From: Propionibacteriaceae bacterium
Lineage (GTDB): Bacteria; Actinomycetota; Actinomycetes; Propionibacteriales; Propionibacteriaceae
DNA: 11,789 nucleotides
Direction: 5' to 3'
Assembly (NCBI GenBank): GCA_021323255.1
Contig: JAJTCL010000051.1
Location: 1 to 11,789, forward strand
Positions 1-6,994 of the stretch are shown piece after piece. A program made the translations under genes and the position numbers. The notes beneath the pieces were generated by a model. It had not been told where the DNA came from. It ran no database searches and worked only from the letters and a program-made list of their open reading frames with translations. The stretch's first letter is position 1. Every line of letters begins with the position of its first letter.

Positions 1-889
1 GGACCGCGTTCAGCGCAGTCTGTCGCTGTCGCTGCACGATGCCGGCGAGGTATGTCCCATAGCCGGACTTCAGCAATCCGTTGGCCCGCTGCTCCAGTTC
101 CTCATCGGTCAGAAACCCCAGCCGCCACGCCGCCTCCTCCGGCGCACCGACCTTGAGGCCCTGCCGCGCCTCGATGGTGCGCACGAAGTTGCTGGCGTCG
201 TTCATCGAGTCGAAGGTCCCGGTGTCAAGCCAGGCGGTGCCACGTGGGAGCACACCCACGTGGAGCTTTCCACCCTCCAGGTAGTGCCGGTTCACATCGG
301 TTATCTCGTACTCGCCGCGAGCCGATGGCTGGAGTTGGGCGGCAATGTCAATTACATCGTTGTCGTAGAAGTAGAGGCCGGGAACGGCGTAGTTCGACTT
401 GGGGTAAGCGGGCTTCTCCTCCAGTGAGATGGCCCGGCCCTCGGCGTCGAATTCGATAACGCCGTACGCCCGAGGCTCGGCTACCCAGTAGGCGAAGACA
501 GCCCCACCGTCGACGTCGGTGAATCGTCGCAGTTGAGTACCCAAGCCGGGTCCGTAGAAGATGTTGTCTCCCAGCACGAGGGCCACCTTCTCAGAACCGA
601 TGAAGTCGGCGCCGATGACAAAAGCTTGGGCAAGCCCGTCCGGCGATGGCTGCTGGGCATAGCTGATCGAGATGCCGAACTGCGAGCCGTCACCCAGCAG
701 CCGCCAGAAGGCAGGCGCGTCGTGCGGCGTGGTGATCACCAACACGTCGCGTATCCCGGCGAAGATCAACGTCGACAAGGGGTAGTAGATCATCGGTTTG
801 TCATAAACCGGAACCAGCTGCTTGCTCACCCCGAGCGTGACCGGATGCAGTCGGGTGCCAGAGCCGCCAGCCAGGATGATGCCTCGCAT
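1..889 (-). CDS. rmlA: Glucose-1-phosphate thymidylyltransferase (RmlA), 3' end cut by window edge
   Basis: First enzyme of dTDP-L-rhamnose synthesis: joins glucose-1-phosphate and dTTP to give dTDP-glucose, in the cytoplasm. I translated the minus strand from ATG 889 and found 296 codons without a stop before the edge. Visible motifs are the nucleotide-binding GGSGTRLHPVT (residues 8-18), the Lys/Pro-rich VYDKPMIYYPLS (28-39), QPSPDGLAQAF (80-90), LGDNIFYG with the metal-binding Asp (106-113), YGV (142-144), EEKP (157-160), EYEITDVN (193-200) and WLDTGT (220-225). Family members are about 290 residues, so only a short C-terminal tail should be missing. The start fits the family N terminus MRGIILAGG, and GGTGGGAG lies about 10 nt upstream on the minus strand as a plausible Shine-Dalgarno. 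It diverges from rmlB across 66 bp, and the two probably share regulation. Identification is secure. Confidence 0.96.
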   Translation of the reverse strand, partial: MRGIILAGGSGTRLHPVTLGVSKQLVPVYDKPMIYYPLSTLIFAGIRDVLVITTPHDAPAFWRLLGDGSQFGISISYAQQPSPDGLAQAFVIGADFIGSEKVALVLGDNIFYGPGLGTQLRRFTDVDGGAVFAYWVAEPRAYGVIEFDAEGRAISLEEKPAYPKSNYAVPGLYFYDNDVIDIAAQLQPSARGEYEITDVNRHYLEGGKLHVGVLPRGTAWLDTGTFDSMNDASNFVRTIEARQGLKVGAPEEAAWRLGFLTDEELEQRANGLLKSGYGTYLAGIVQRQRQTALNAV

Positions 890-942
890 GGCGCTTAGTC
901 TCCCACCTGTCCAGGGCCGGGGAGTGTGTCGCGGATCGTCCA

Positions 943-948
943 TAGGAT
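943..948 (+). promoter_or_regulatory. Putative -10 box of a leaderless rmlB promoter
   Basis: TAGGAT fits the actinobacterial TANNNT -10 pattern and ends 7 nt before ATG 956, so transcription would begin at or next to the start codon. No convincing -35 hexamer is seen. An AGG lies inside the box 9 nt before the ATG, so a weak Shine-Dalgarno reading is the alternative. Confidence 0.45.
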
Positions 949-955
949 GACTCGC

Positions 956-1954
956 ATGAGGAAACTCCTGGTGACAGGCGGGGCGGGGTTCATCGGCTCC
1001 AATTTCGTCCGCTACGCAATCGACCACACAGATTCCGCGGTCACCGTGTTGGACAAACTGACCTATGCCGGAAATCGTCGGTCTCTTACGGACTTGCCCC
1101 AGAATCGCATGACCTTCGTCCAGGGCGACATCTGCAACGCCAGTCTGGTGCACGAATTGGTACGCGGCCAAGACCTCGTCGTGCATTTTGCAGCCGAATC
1201 CCACAATGACAACTCGCTGCGTGACCCGTCGGTGTTTGTCGCAACGAACCTGGTCGGTACCTACACGTTGCTGGAGGCAGTGCGCAGGTACGGCGTTCGC
1301 TACCACCACATCTCCACCGACGAGGTCTACGGCGACCTGGCACTCGACGACCCGAACCGATTCACCGAGAGCTCGCCCTACAACCCGTCCAGCCCGTACT
1401 CCGCGACCAAGGCGGGCTCGGACCATTTGGTGCGCGCCTGGGTGCGCTCCTTCGGCGTAGCGGCCACGCTCAGCAACTGTTCGAACAATTACGGTCCTTA
1501 TCAGCACGTGGAGAAGTTCATTCCTCGGCAGATCACCAACATCCTCGACGGCGGCCGACCGAAGCTCTACGGGGCCGGCTCGAACGTCCGCGACTGGATC
1601 CACGTTGATGATCACAGCGCTGCCGTGCTGCTGGTCACAGCCGAAGGCAAGATCGGCGAGACCTACCTGATCGGTGCCGATGGGGAGCGGAACAACAAGC
1701 AGGTCGTGGAGACGATCTTGGAGCTGCTGGGAAAGCCGCACGACGCGTACGATCACGTCACCGATCGCGCCGGCCATGACCTGCGTTACGCCATAGACTC
1801 CACCAAACTCAGGCTGGAGCTGGGTTGGCGGCCGATCTTCTCCGACTTCACCTCCGGCCTAGCGGCCACCATCGAGTGGTACCAGGCAAACGAAGCCTGG
1901 TGGCGGCCCCAAAAAGCCAAGACCGAGGCCAACTACGCCAGGCAGGGGCAGTAG
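956..1954 (+). CDS. rmlB: dTDP-glucose 4,6-dehydratase (RmlB)
   Basis: Second enzyme of dTDP-rhamnose synthesis; NAD-dependent conversion of dTDP-glucose to dTDP-4-keto-6-deoxyglucose. It is an extended short-chain dehydrogenase of 332 residues, the usual length. The Rossmann motif TGGAGFIG is at 7-14, the catalytic TDE triad at 121-123 within HISTDEVYGD, and the Tyr-x3-Lys pair at Y148/K152 (YSATK). NCSNNYGPYQHVEKFIPR (174-191) and NVRDWIHVDDH (210-220) are typical of RmlB and very close to M. tuberculosis RmlB as I recall it. The substrate-site motif reads AAESHNDNS where most homologues have AAESHVDNS. The frame is also open from GTG 926 and ATG 947. I prefer ATG 956 because the protein then begins MRKLLVTGG like its homologues, and a -10 box TAGGAT ends 7 nt before it, which suits a leaderless start. 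rmlCD follows after 6 bp, so the two form an operon. Confidence 0.96.
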   Translation: MRKLLVTGGAGFIGSNFVRYAIDHTDSAVTVLDKLTYAGNRRSLTDLPQNRMTFVQGDICNASLVHELVRGQDLVVHFAAESHNDNSLRDPSVFVATNLVGTYTLLEAVRRYGVRYHHISTDEVYGDLALDDPNRFTESSPYNPSSPYSATKAGSDHLVRAWVRSFGVAATLSNCSNNYGPYQHVEKFIPRQITNILDGGRPKLYGAGSNVRDWIHVDDHSAAVLLVTAEGKIGETYLIGADGERNNKQVVETILELLGKPHDAYDHVTDRAGHDLRYAIDSTKLRLELGWRPIFSDFTSGLAATIEWYQANEAWWRPQKAKTEANYARQGQ

Positions 1955-1960
1955 CGGGGA

Positions 1961-3352
1961 ATGCCCGAGCTAGCGATCACGCAGACTCCGATCCCCGGTC
2001 TGCTGGTCATTTCTCTCGATATCCGCGGCGACAACCGCGGATGGTTCAAGGAGAACTGGCAACGGGAGAAGATGACCGATCTCGGCGTGCCTGACTTCGC
2101 CCCGGTGCAGAACAACATGTCGTTCAACAACCGAGTCGGCGCGACACGTGGCATCCATGCTGAACCCTGGGACAAGCTCGTGTCACTGGCAACCGGGCGG
2201 ATCTTCGGTGCCTGGGTTGACCTCCGCAGCGGAGCTGGCTTCGGGCGCTGCTTCACCACTGAGATCGGTCCGGAGACCGCGGTCTTTGTGCCACGCGGGG
2301 TCGGGAACGCCTTTCAGACCTTGGCGGAGCAGACTGCGTATTCCTATCTGGTCAATGATCACTGGAGTCCGGCAGCGAGGGAGTCCTACACCTTCGTCAA
2401 CCTTGCCGACGAGACGCTGGCGATCGACTGGCCGATCCCGCTCGAGCGGGCGGAGCTGTCCGCCGCAGACAAGACGCATCCGCGACTGGTCGACGTAAAA
2501 CCCATGGAACCGAAGCAGACCTTGATCATCGGGTCCGGCGGTCAGCTAGGGCGCGCGTTGATCCAGGCCATACCGACGGCGGTCCCGATCGCCCGCGCCA
2601 GGCTGGATCTGGCTAATCCGGAATCTGTTGCACGCTTTGACTTCAGGTCGTACGGCATCGTGATCAACGCGGCTGCCTATACGAAGGTCGACGCTGCTGA
2701 GACAGAGCAGGGCCGGCGTGAAGCATGGGCAGTCAACGTCGGTGGTGTCGCCGCCCTGGTTGAGGCGGCGCGCAAGCACCGCTTCACCCTGGTGCACATC
2801 TCCTCCGACTATGTCTTCGACGGCGCCCAGACGCTCCATACCGAGACTGAGCCGTTCTCACCGCTCGGGGTCTATGGGCAAACGAAGGCAGCCGGTGACG
2901 CATTGGTCGGATCTCTAGCCGCCCACTATCTGCTGAGAACCAGCTGGGTGATCGGCGAAGGCGACAACTTCGTGCGCACGATGGCTTCGCTGGCAGACCG
3001 CGGCGTCAATCCCGAGGTCGTGGATGATCAGTTCGGCCGGATCACCTTCACCGCCGAAATCAGCCGTGCGATCCTTCATCTGCTGCAGGCAGAAGCGCCA
3101 TATGGAACCTACAACCTCAGCAACGATGGTGAGCCTATGACCTGGGCCGGCATTGCTCGGGCGGTCTTCGCCGCCCGCGGCCGCGACGCAGCATCAGTGG
3201 AGAGCGTGACGACCGCCGAATATGCGGCGGGCAAATCGCTGGCTCCCCGGCCCCGGCACAGTGTGCTGAGTCTGGACAAGATCATCAGTTCCGGGTTCCG
3301 ACCGGCGGACGCGATGACTCAGCTGGGCTGGTATCTGTCGAGTCTGGATTGA
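1961..3352 (+). CDS. rmlCD: Bifunctional dTDP-4-dehydrorhamnose 3,5-epimerase / dTDP-4-dehydrorhamnose reductase (RmlC-RmlD fusion)
   Basis: One 463-residue protein carrying the last two steps of dTDP-L-rhamnose synthesis. Residues 1 to about 180 are a cupin RmlC epimerase: GIH with the catalytic base His66, Lys72, the acid Tyr129 (SYLVN) and Asp170, followed by IDWP. Residues from about 185 are an RmlD reductase of the short-chain dehydrogenase type: LIIGSGGQLGRAL (188-200), NAAAYTKVDAAE (236-247), SSDYVFDG (281-288) and the Tyr-x3-Lys pair Y305/K309 (YGQTK). Relative to stand-alone RmlC, the AHGF position reads GNAF (Asn116) and the second Tyr is Trp135. Such fusions are known in actinobacteria, so this is a real architecture and not a missed stop. 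The start is 6 bp after rmlB, and the AGGGG at 1944-1948 or the GGGG just before ATG could serve initiation. The 3' end overlaps the convergent MFS gene by 68 bp. Confidence 0.95.
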   Translation: MPELAITQTPIPGLLVISLDIRGDNRGWFKENWQREKMTDLGVPDFAPVQNNMSFNNRVGATRGIHAEPWDKLVSLATGRIFGAWVDLRSGAGFGRCFTTEIGPETAVFVPRGVGNAFQTLAEQTAYSYLVNDHWSPAARESYTFVNLADETLAIDWPIPLERAELSAADKTHPRLVDVKPMEPKQTLIIGSGGQLGRALIQAIPTAVPIARARLDLANPESVARFDFRSYGIVINAAAYTKVDAAETEQGRREAWAVNVGGVAALVEAARKHRFTLVHISSDYVFDGAQTLHTETEPFSPLGVYGQTKAAGDALVGSLAAHYLLRTSWVIGEGDNFVRTMASLADRGVNPEVVDDQFGRITFTAEISRAILHLLQAEAPYGTYNLSNDGEPMTWAGIARAVFAARGRDAASVESVTTAEYAAGKSLAPRPRHSVLSLDKIISSGFRPADAMTQLGWYLSSLD

Positions 3353-4568
3353 GAGTTGTGGCGGGCATCTGATCGGTCTCCGCACCGCGGTCCGGCCCGC
3401 GAACGAATTGGGCGCTGAGCGTCAGAAGGAACCCGGCTATCGCGACAGCGACGAAGCCGGCCTGTGCACCTGAGTTGTCGATCACGTAGCCAACAGCTGC
3501 CGCACCGGCTGCTACACCTGCGACCATGCCAGTCGAGTTCCACGCAAGCGCCTCAGTCAGTCGGCTCTGATCGACCGCCGACTGAATTACCCCAACCGAT
3601 GCGATCAGGATTGGTGCAATAGCCATGCCACTGAGGATCAACAGCAGGGCAACGCCCAGCGGATGGCTGACGAAGGGGAGCGGTAGCAGAGACAACGTGA
3701 GCATGATCGCCCCAACTCGGAAGCGCCGAGCCGGAGACGCCCGCCAGATGATCGCCCCGGTCACGGCACCGGCGACCAGCGATCCGAACGACCACGCGAC
3801 CAAGATCAGGCCGGCGTACGGAAGCACGCCCGCCTCCTTCGCAAACGCGACGATATTGAGCTCCATGCCCCCAAACACCATGCCAAGGGCACCTGACGCG
3901 ATGGCCACCGGCACCAGGACACGCCACGGCAACCGACGCGATCCCTTATGCCCGTGCGGCGTCCATCGGATCGGCGGCTGGCTGCTGCGCTGGGCGGCTA
4001 GGGCAACGGCACCAATGAGCCCGATGACGGCGCTAATGCTGACTCCGAGTGCCGGATGGAGAGCCGTGGCGAGGAAGGTGACCAGCACCGGACCGATGAT
4101 GAAGACCACTTCGTCGAGCATGGCCTCGAGTGCGAACGCGGTGTGCAACAACGGTGAACCGTTCAGTCGGAGAGTCCATCGCGCTCGTACGGCGGACCCA
4201 GCCAGGCTGAAACCGATCCCGACGCCGATGGCTGCGGCGAGGCTCACAGCCAGCGGCCAAGCCAGCTCTATCGCCATGACCAGGAGTGCGACGCTGGGCA
4301 CGTTGATCAGGACCGTGAGTAGCAGGACCCGCGCCTGGCCTACGCGGTCAGTTGCGCGGCCCCAGAGCGGAGCAACGACGGCGCCAGCCAGTGTCGCTGC
4401 TGCGGTGAGCAATCCCGCCAGGCCAAAAGACCCTGTGGTCAGCGACACCAGCAGGACGATCCCGATGCCCGTCATAGACATCGGCAGCCTCGCCACGAAG
4501 CCAGCGAGGCTGAACGCCACCGAGCGACGATCCGAGAGCACCTGCTGGTACGGGCGAAGATTCAGCAA
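3285..4568 (-). CDS. Major facilitator superfamily (MFS) transporter, substrate unknown
   Basis: A 427-residue integral membrane protein with about twelve hydrophobic helices split by a polar central loop (about 192-215), the layout of an MFS drug/metabolite exporter. The MFS loop 2-3 signature is present as GRATDRVGQAR (70-80). Acidic residues E148 and D152 lie in the helix near FALEAMLDEVVFIIGP and could take part in proton coupling. From about residue 390 the C terminus is a polar Asp/Thr/Pro/Ser-rich tail, partly encoded across the end of rmlCD. The start is TTG 4568, the first possible start after an in-frame stop at 4599-4601. It is preceded by AAGGGGG at 9 nt spacing. Both lie in a perfect hairpin (4566-4585), which may limit initiation. 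The gene diverges from hemH; a link to porphyrin or haem export is possible but unsupported by sequence. Confidence 0.87.
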   Translation of the reverse strand: MLNLRPYQQVLSDRRSVAFSLAGFVARLPMSMTGIGIVLLVSLTTGSFGLAGLLTAAATLAGAVVAPLWGRATDRVGQARVLLLTVLINVPSVALLVMAIELAWPLAVSLAAAIGVGIGFSLAGSAVRARWTLRLNGSPLLHTAFALEAMLDEVVFIIGPVLVTFLATALHPALGVSISAVIGLIGAVALAAQRSSQPPIRWTPHGHKGSRRLPWRVLVPVAIASGALGMVFGGMELNIVAFAKEAGVLPYAGLILVAWSFGSLVAGAVTGAIIWRASPARRFRVGAIMLTLSLLPLPFVSHPLGVALLLILSGMAIAPILIASVGVIQSAVDQSRLTEALAWNSTGMVAGVAAGAAAVGYVIDNSGAQAGFVAVAIAGFLLTLSAQFVRGPDRGAETDQMPATTLNPDSTDTSPAESSRPPVGTRN

Positions 4569-4585
4569 GGGGGACGACCCCCTTG
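4566..4585 (-). promoter_or_regulatory. Perfect hairpin over the Shine-Dalgarno and TTG start of the MFS gene
   Basis: The sequence CAAGGGGG-ACGA-CCCCCTTG is a perfect inverted repeat with 8-bp arms and a 4-nt loop. In the minus-strand mRNA the AAGGGGG Shine-Dalgarno lies in the first arm and the TTG start codon overlaps the end of the second arm. Folding would hide both from the ribosome. The structure is seen directly; a regulatory role is inference. Confidence 0.5.
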
Positions 4586-4610
4586 AAACCCGGCGAGCCT
4601 ATGAGATCCG

Positions 4611-4654
4611 TTGACACGTCGGAGCCCCACAGTCACGACTCTCCTCCCTATACG
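4611..4654 (+). promoter_or_regulatory. Possible promoter elements in the MFS-hemH divergent region
   Basis: A perfect TTGACA lies at 4611-4616 on the plus strand, but no -10 hexamer sits 16-18 bp after it. TATACG at 4649-4654 (plus) and TATAGG at 4652-4647 (minus) overlap back to back and could serve as -10 boxes for hemH and the MFS gene. Neither has a good -35 partner at normal spacing, so this is a weak call. Confidence 0.2.
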
Positions 4655-4668
4655 CAAAGATCACGCCT

Positions 4669-5808
4669 GTGGGTGATCGCTCCGCAACTTCTCTCCAGGC
4701 ATCAACCAACCAGCTGGGCAAAGCCCTTGCGCCGTACGAGGCAATCCTGCTGGTGTCCTTCGGTGGCCCTGAGCGCCCTGAGGAGGTGATGCCGTTCCTG
4801 GAGAACGTCACCCGTGGTCGGGGCATTCCCGCCGAACGACTGGCCGAGGTCGGCCGACATTACCTGCTGCTCGGCGGCAAGAGCCCGATCAACGATCAGT
4901 GTCGCAGGCTGCTCGCGGCGCTGACGACCGAATTACGTCGCCGCGGCCTGCAGCCGCCGCTCTACTGGGGGAACCGGAACTGGACGCCCTACCTGGACAC
5001 CGAACTCCAGGCGATCGAACGAGATGGCTACCGCCGGGTGCTGGCCGTGGTCACCAGCGCATATCCGTCGTACTCCTCCTGCCGGCAGTACCGGGAGAAC
5101 CTGTTCGATGCGGCTCGAGGCACTCGGGCTCAGATCGACCGGATCCGGCACTACGCCAACCACCCGGGCTTCGTTCAAGCCTCGGTGGACGCCTCGCTCA
5201 AGGCACTCGACACGCTCGGCGAGCGGGCCGACGAGGCCCGTTTGGTCTTTGTCACCCACTCCATCCCGACCGCCATGGCAGAGACCGCCGGACCGGCGCC
5301 CCGCAGCAGCCGCGGCGGCTATGTCGATTGGCATGCAGCAGTGGCTGCCGAGGTTGCGCATCGGGTGGCTCGACAACGCGCCCGGAGCCACGACCATGAC
5401 CTCGTGTACTGCTCCCGCTCCGGCCCCCCCAGTCAGCCATGGTTGGAGCCAGACATCAACGATCACCTGCGTCAGCTCGCTGGTCGTGGCGTTTCAGCGG
5501 TGGTGGTGGTGCCGATCGGCTTCGTGTCCGACCACATGGAAGTGATCTTCGATCTGGATACCGAGGCGGCAGCCACAGCCGAGGAAAGTGGCATGGCCTT
5601 CGCGCGGGCCGGTACCGCGGGCGATCATCCGGCGTTCGTGAGTGGTCTGGTTGACCTCATGGTGGAGCGCGCCGCGGCCGCTCGCGGAGAGGAGCCGGCC
5701 CGCCCTGTGCTGGGATCGGCAGCTGTTGGATGGGATGAGTGTCGGGCGGACTGCTGTCCGAACATGCGGGAACCAGGCCGGCCGGCGCTGTGCCAGATCG
5801 TCGGCTAG
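4669..5808 (+). CDS. hemH: Ferrochelatase (coproporphyrin ferrochelatase type), haem synthesis
   Basis: Inserts Fe2+ into the porphyrin; in actinobacteria the substrate is coproporphyrin III and the enzyme is also called CpfC. The protein is 379 residues. Family motifs are LLVSFGGPERPEEVMPFLENV (from residue 27), GGKSPIN (69-75), GNRNWTPYL (101-109), VFVTHSIPTAMAE with the metal-site His197 (193-205), and PIGFVSDHMEVIFDLD with the conserved Glu291 (282-297). Cys138 and the C-terminal group Cys358, Cys362, Cys363 (CRADCC), with Cys375 a further candidate, resemble the ligands of the [2Fe-2S] cluster known in M. tuberculosis ferrochelatase. GTG 4669 is the only start between the upstream in-frame stop (4612-4614) and the conserved core; it gives about 20 extra N-terminal residues and has no clear Shine-Dalgarno. 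hemH stands alone on this strand, with 214 bp before the next gene. Confidence 0.95.
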   Translation: MGDRSATSLQASTNQLGKALAPYEAILLVSFGGPERPEEVMPFLENVTRGRGIPAERLAEVGRHYLLLGGKSPINDQCRRLLAALTTELRRRGLQPPLYWGNRNWTPYLDTELQAIERDGYRRVLAVVTSAYPSYSSCRQYRENLFDAARGTRAQIDRIRHYANHPGFVQASVDASLKALDTLGERADEARLVFVTHSIPTAMAETAGPAPRSSRGGYVDWHAAVAAEVAHRVARQRARSHDHDLVYCSRSGPPSQPWLEPDINDHLRQLAGRGVSAVVVVPIGFVSDHMEVIFDLDTEAAATAEESGMAFARAGTAGDHPAFVSGLVDLMVERAAAARGEEPARPVLGSAAVGWDECRADCCPNMREPGRPALCQIVG

Positions 5809-6022
5809 ACCCCTGGGGAGCCTCGCTGTGCAGCGTCTCGAGGGTGCCGGAGAAGCCTCCACACGATGGTGTAGAGAACCCCTTCTGAAGTGGGAATTTT
5901 CGACACGTCACCGCGTTATAGCGGGCGCGAGCAGACATAGCGCGCATAGCGGTTGATTCGTGTGATATGACTGCGCACGAGTCAGACGAAGATCTGGGCT
6001 TTTCGGGCCCGGGAAGGCAAAG
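5809..6022. other. Non-coding gap between hemH and the DUF4193 gene, with ATAGCG repeats
   Basis: No credible gene on either strand. The hexamer ATAGCG occurs three times in 34 bp (5918-5923, 5937-5942, 5946-5951), the first and third extended to ATAGCGG. They lie 70-105 bp before the DUF4193 start and may mark its promoter or an operator. No strong -35/-10 pair is seen. A GGAAGG Shine-Dalgarno lies 5 nt before ATG 6023. Confidence 0.4.
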
Positions 6023-6325
6023 ATGGCGACCGATTACGACGCCCCTCGCAAGACCGACGAAGAACTGAATGAAGACAGCATCGAAGAGCTCAAGACTCGC
6101 CGTAACGACAAGAACTCCGGCAAGGTTGACGAAGACGAGGCCGAGGCGGCCGAAGCTTTCGAGCTTCCAGGCGCGGACCTCTCCCACGAGGAGCTCACCG
6201 TTCGGGTGCTGCCTCGCCAGTCTGATGAGTTCACCTGCGCTGGCTGCTTCCTGGTACGACATCGCAGCCAGGTCGCCGAGTTACGTCCCAACGGAGATGC
6301 ATACTGTTTCGACTGCGCGGGCTGA
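6023..6325 (+). CDS. DUF4193 family protein with C-terminal zinc ribbon
   Basis: A 100-residue soluble protein matching DUF4193, a small family common in actinobacteria (Rv2699c in M. tuberculosis). The N-terminal half is highly charged and acidic (MATDYDAPRKTDEEL, then DEDEAEAAEAFELPGADL at 36-53). The C terminus has four cysteines in two CxxC pairs, C72/C75 and C95/C98, flanking FLVRHRSQVAE, which should bind one zinc ion. The function is not established. The acidic tail plus zinc ribbon suggests a protein- or RNA polymerase-binding role, but that is inference only. ATG 6023 is supported by GGAAGG upstream and the nearly invariant family N terminus. It probably forms its own transcription unit, since a DUF4235 gene lies on the opposite strand downstream. 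Confidence 0.93.
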   Translation: MATDYDAPRKTDEELNEDSIEELKTRRNDKNSGKVDEDEAEAAEAFELPGADLSHEELTVRVLPRQSDEFTCAGCFLVRHRSQVAELRPNGDAYCFDCAG

Positions 6326-6603
6326 TCTTGACCATGGAACCGAGCTTGGATCGGGCGGGCCCCACGATTGAGTGTGCCAATGGGCTGGGCTGATGCCTGC
6401 ATGATCACTTAGGCTTGTGCTACTGAACGCGTGCGCAGTGGTGTCAACAGCTTGGAGGCGGCCACTGCTGTGCCAACGGGGGCGCGACCACAGCTAGTTG
6501 CAGTCGATGTACCGGGCTGGTGGGGGGCAGTCAGTCCGGACAGAACACCACCTCGCGGACCCGAGAGGGTCCGCGAGGTGGTGCTTCGATCTCAGATATC
6601 TAA
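6326..6603. other. Non-coding stretch between the DUF4193 and DUF4235 genes
   Basis: The 278 bp hold no convincing gene; reading frames are short or shadows. The only clear structure is the stem-loop at 6546-6583. The remaining 220 bp (6326-6545) may be the DUF4193 3' UTR or contain an unrecognised small RNA, which I cannot support from sequence. Confidence 0.5.
6546..6583. terminator. Perfect 17-bp stem-loop, probable bidirectional terminator
   Basis: The arm CACCACCTCGCGGACCC (6546-6562) pairs perfectly with 6567-6583 around a GAGA loop, a GNRA-type tetraloop. It lies 20 bp past the stop codon of the minus-strand DUF4235 gene and downstream of DUF4193 on the plus strand. The flanks have only short T stretches (CTTC on plus, TTCT on minus), as is usual for terminators in high-GC actinobacteria. 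Confidence 0.72.
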
Positions 6604-6879
6604 CTAGCTGGCGTTCGGGTTTTCGTTGCCGATCTCCTTCTGCCAGTGGCGGGCAGCCATGCGCTGGGTGAGCAGCTGCGTGACACCGACGCCGACACCG
6701 CTTGCTAGTGCCCACGTCATTGCGGTGATCACGGGAGTGTCGGGATCGGTCGGCGATGGTGGTTCGTCGCCCGTGACGAGCTTCCAGCCGGCCTTGAGCA
6801 GGCGCTGGGCCGCGATGGTGGTGACTGCTCCGATCACTCCGACGTAAAGCTTCCAGAGCAGTTTTTGCGTCGGTCCCAT
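6604..6879 (-). CDS. DUF4235 family small membrane protein
   Basis: A 91-residue protein with two predicted membrane segments (about 11-27 and 49-71) joined by a polar loop, GWKLVTGDEPPSPTDPDTP (31-49). The W-K-x-x-T-G-x-E-P-P pattern, the tryptophan-alanine stretch TWALASG and the final RMAARHW match the DUF4235 family, found widely in actinobacteria and of unknown function. I start at ATG 6879 because GGAAGG lies 8 nt upstream and the protein then begins directly with the first helix. The longer frame to 6936 adds 19 residues unlike the family. The minus strand is opposite to its neighbours, with a strong stem-loop just after the stop. A possible -10 box TAAGAT sits at 6940-6935. Confidence 0.82.
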   Translation of the reverse strand: MGPTQKLLWKLYVGVIGAVTTIAAQRLLKAGWKLVTGDEPPSPTDPDTPVITAMTWALASGVGVGVTQLLTQRMAARHWQKEIGNENPNAS

Positions 6880-6994
6880 CGGATCAACCTTCCATGTCCG
6901 GCAGTTAGCAGCGCGGAGCGCCGTTCGTGATCGCATCTTAGTGCGGTCTTGGCGAAGCTCGACGGCGCACCGATGAGGTTGTCATCTGGCCGCG

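Noticed and set aside
926..955. Upstream starts GTG 926 and ATG 947 for rmlB
   Set aside because: They add residues not found in RmlB homologues and would lie before or within the apparent -10 box; ATG 956 fits the family start.
3625..4614. Long plus-strand frame of 329 codons opposite the MFS gene
   Set aside because: It is antisense to a clear 12-helix MFS protein, has a composition rich in Arg, Thr, Ala and Pro typical of a shadow frame, and matches no family I know.
4611..4616. Perfect TTGACA as a stand-alone hemH promoter
   Set aside because: No -10 box lies 16-18 bp after it, so it is kept only as a weak element in the divergent region.
5657..6262. Minus-strand frame of 201 codons across the hemH end, the gap and DUF4193
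   Set aside because: It runs antisense to two well-supported genes, has no recognisable domain and no Shine-Dalgarno.
6880..6936. Upstream extension of the DUF4235 gene to 6936
   Set aside because: It would add 19 polar residues before the family N terminus and pass through the good Shine-Dalgarno of ATG 6879.
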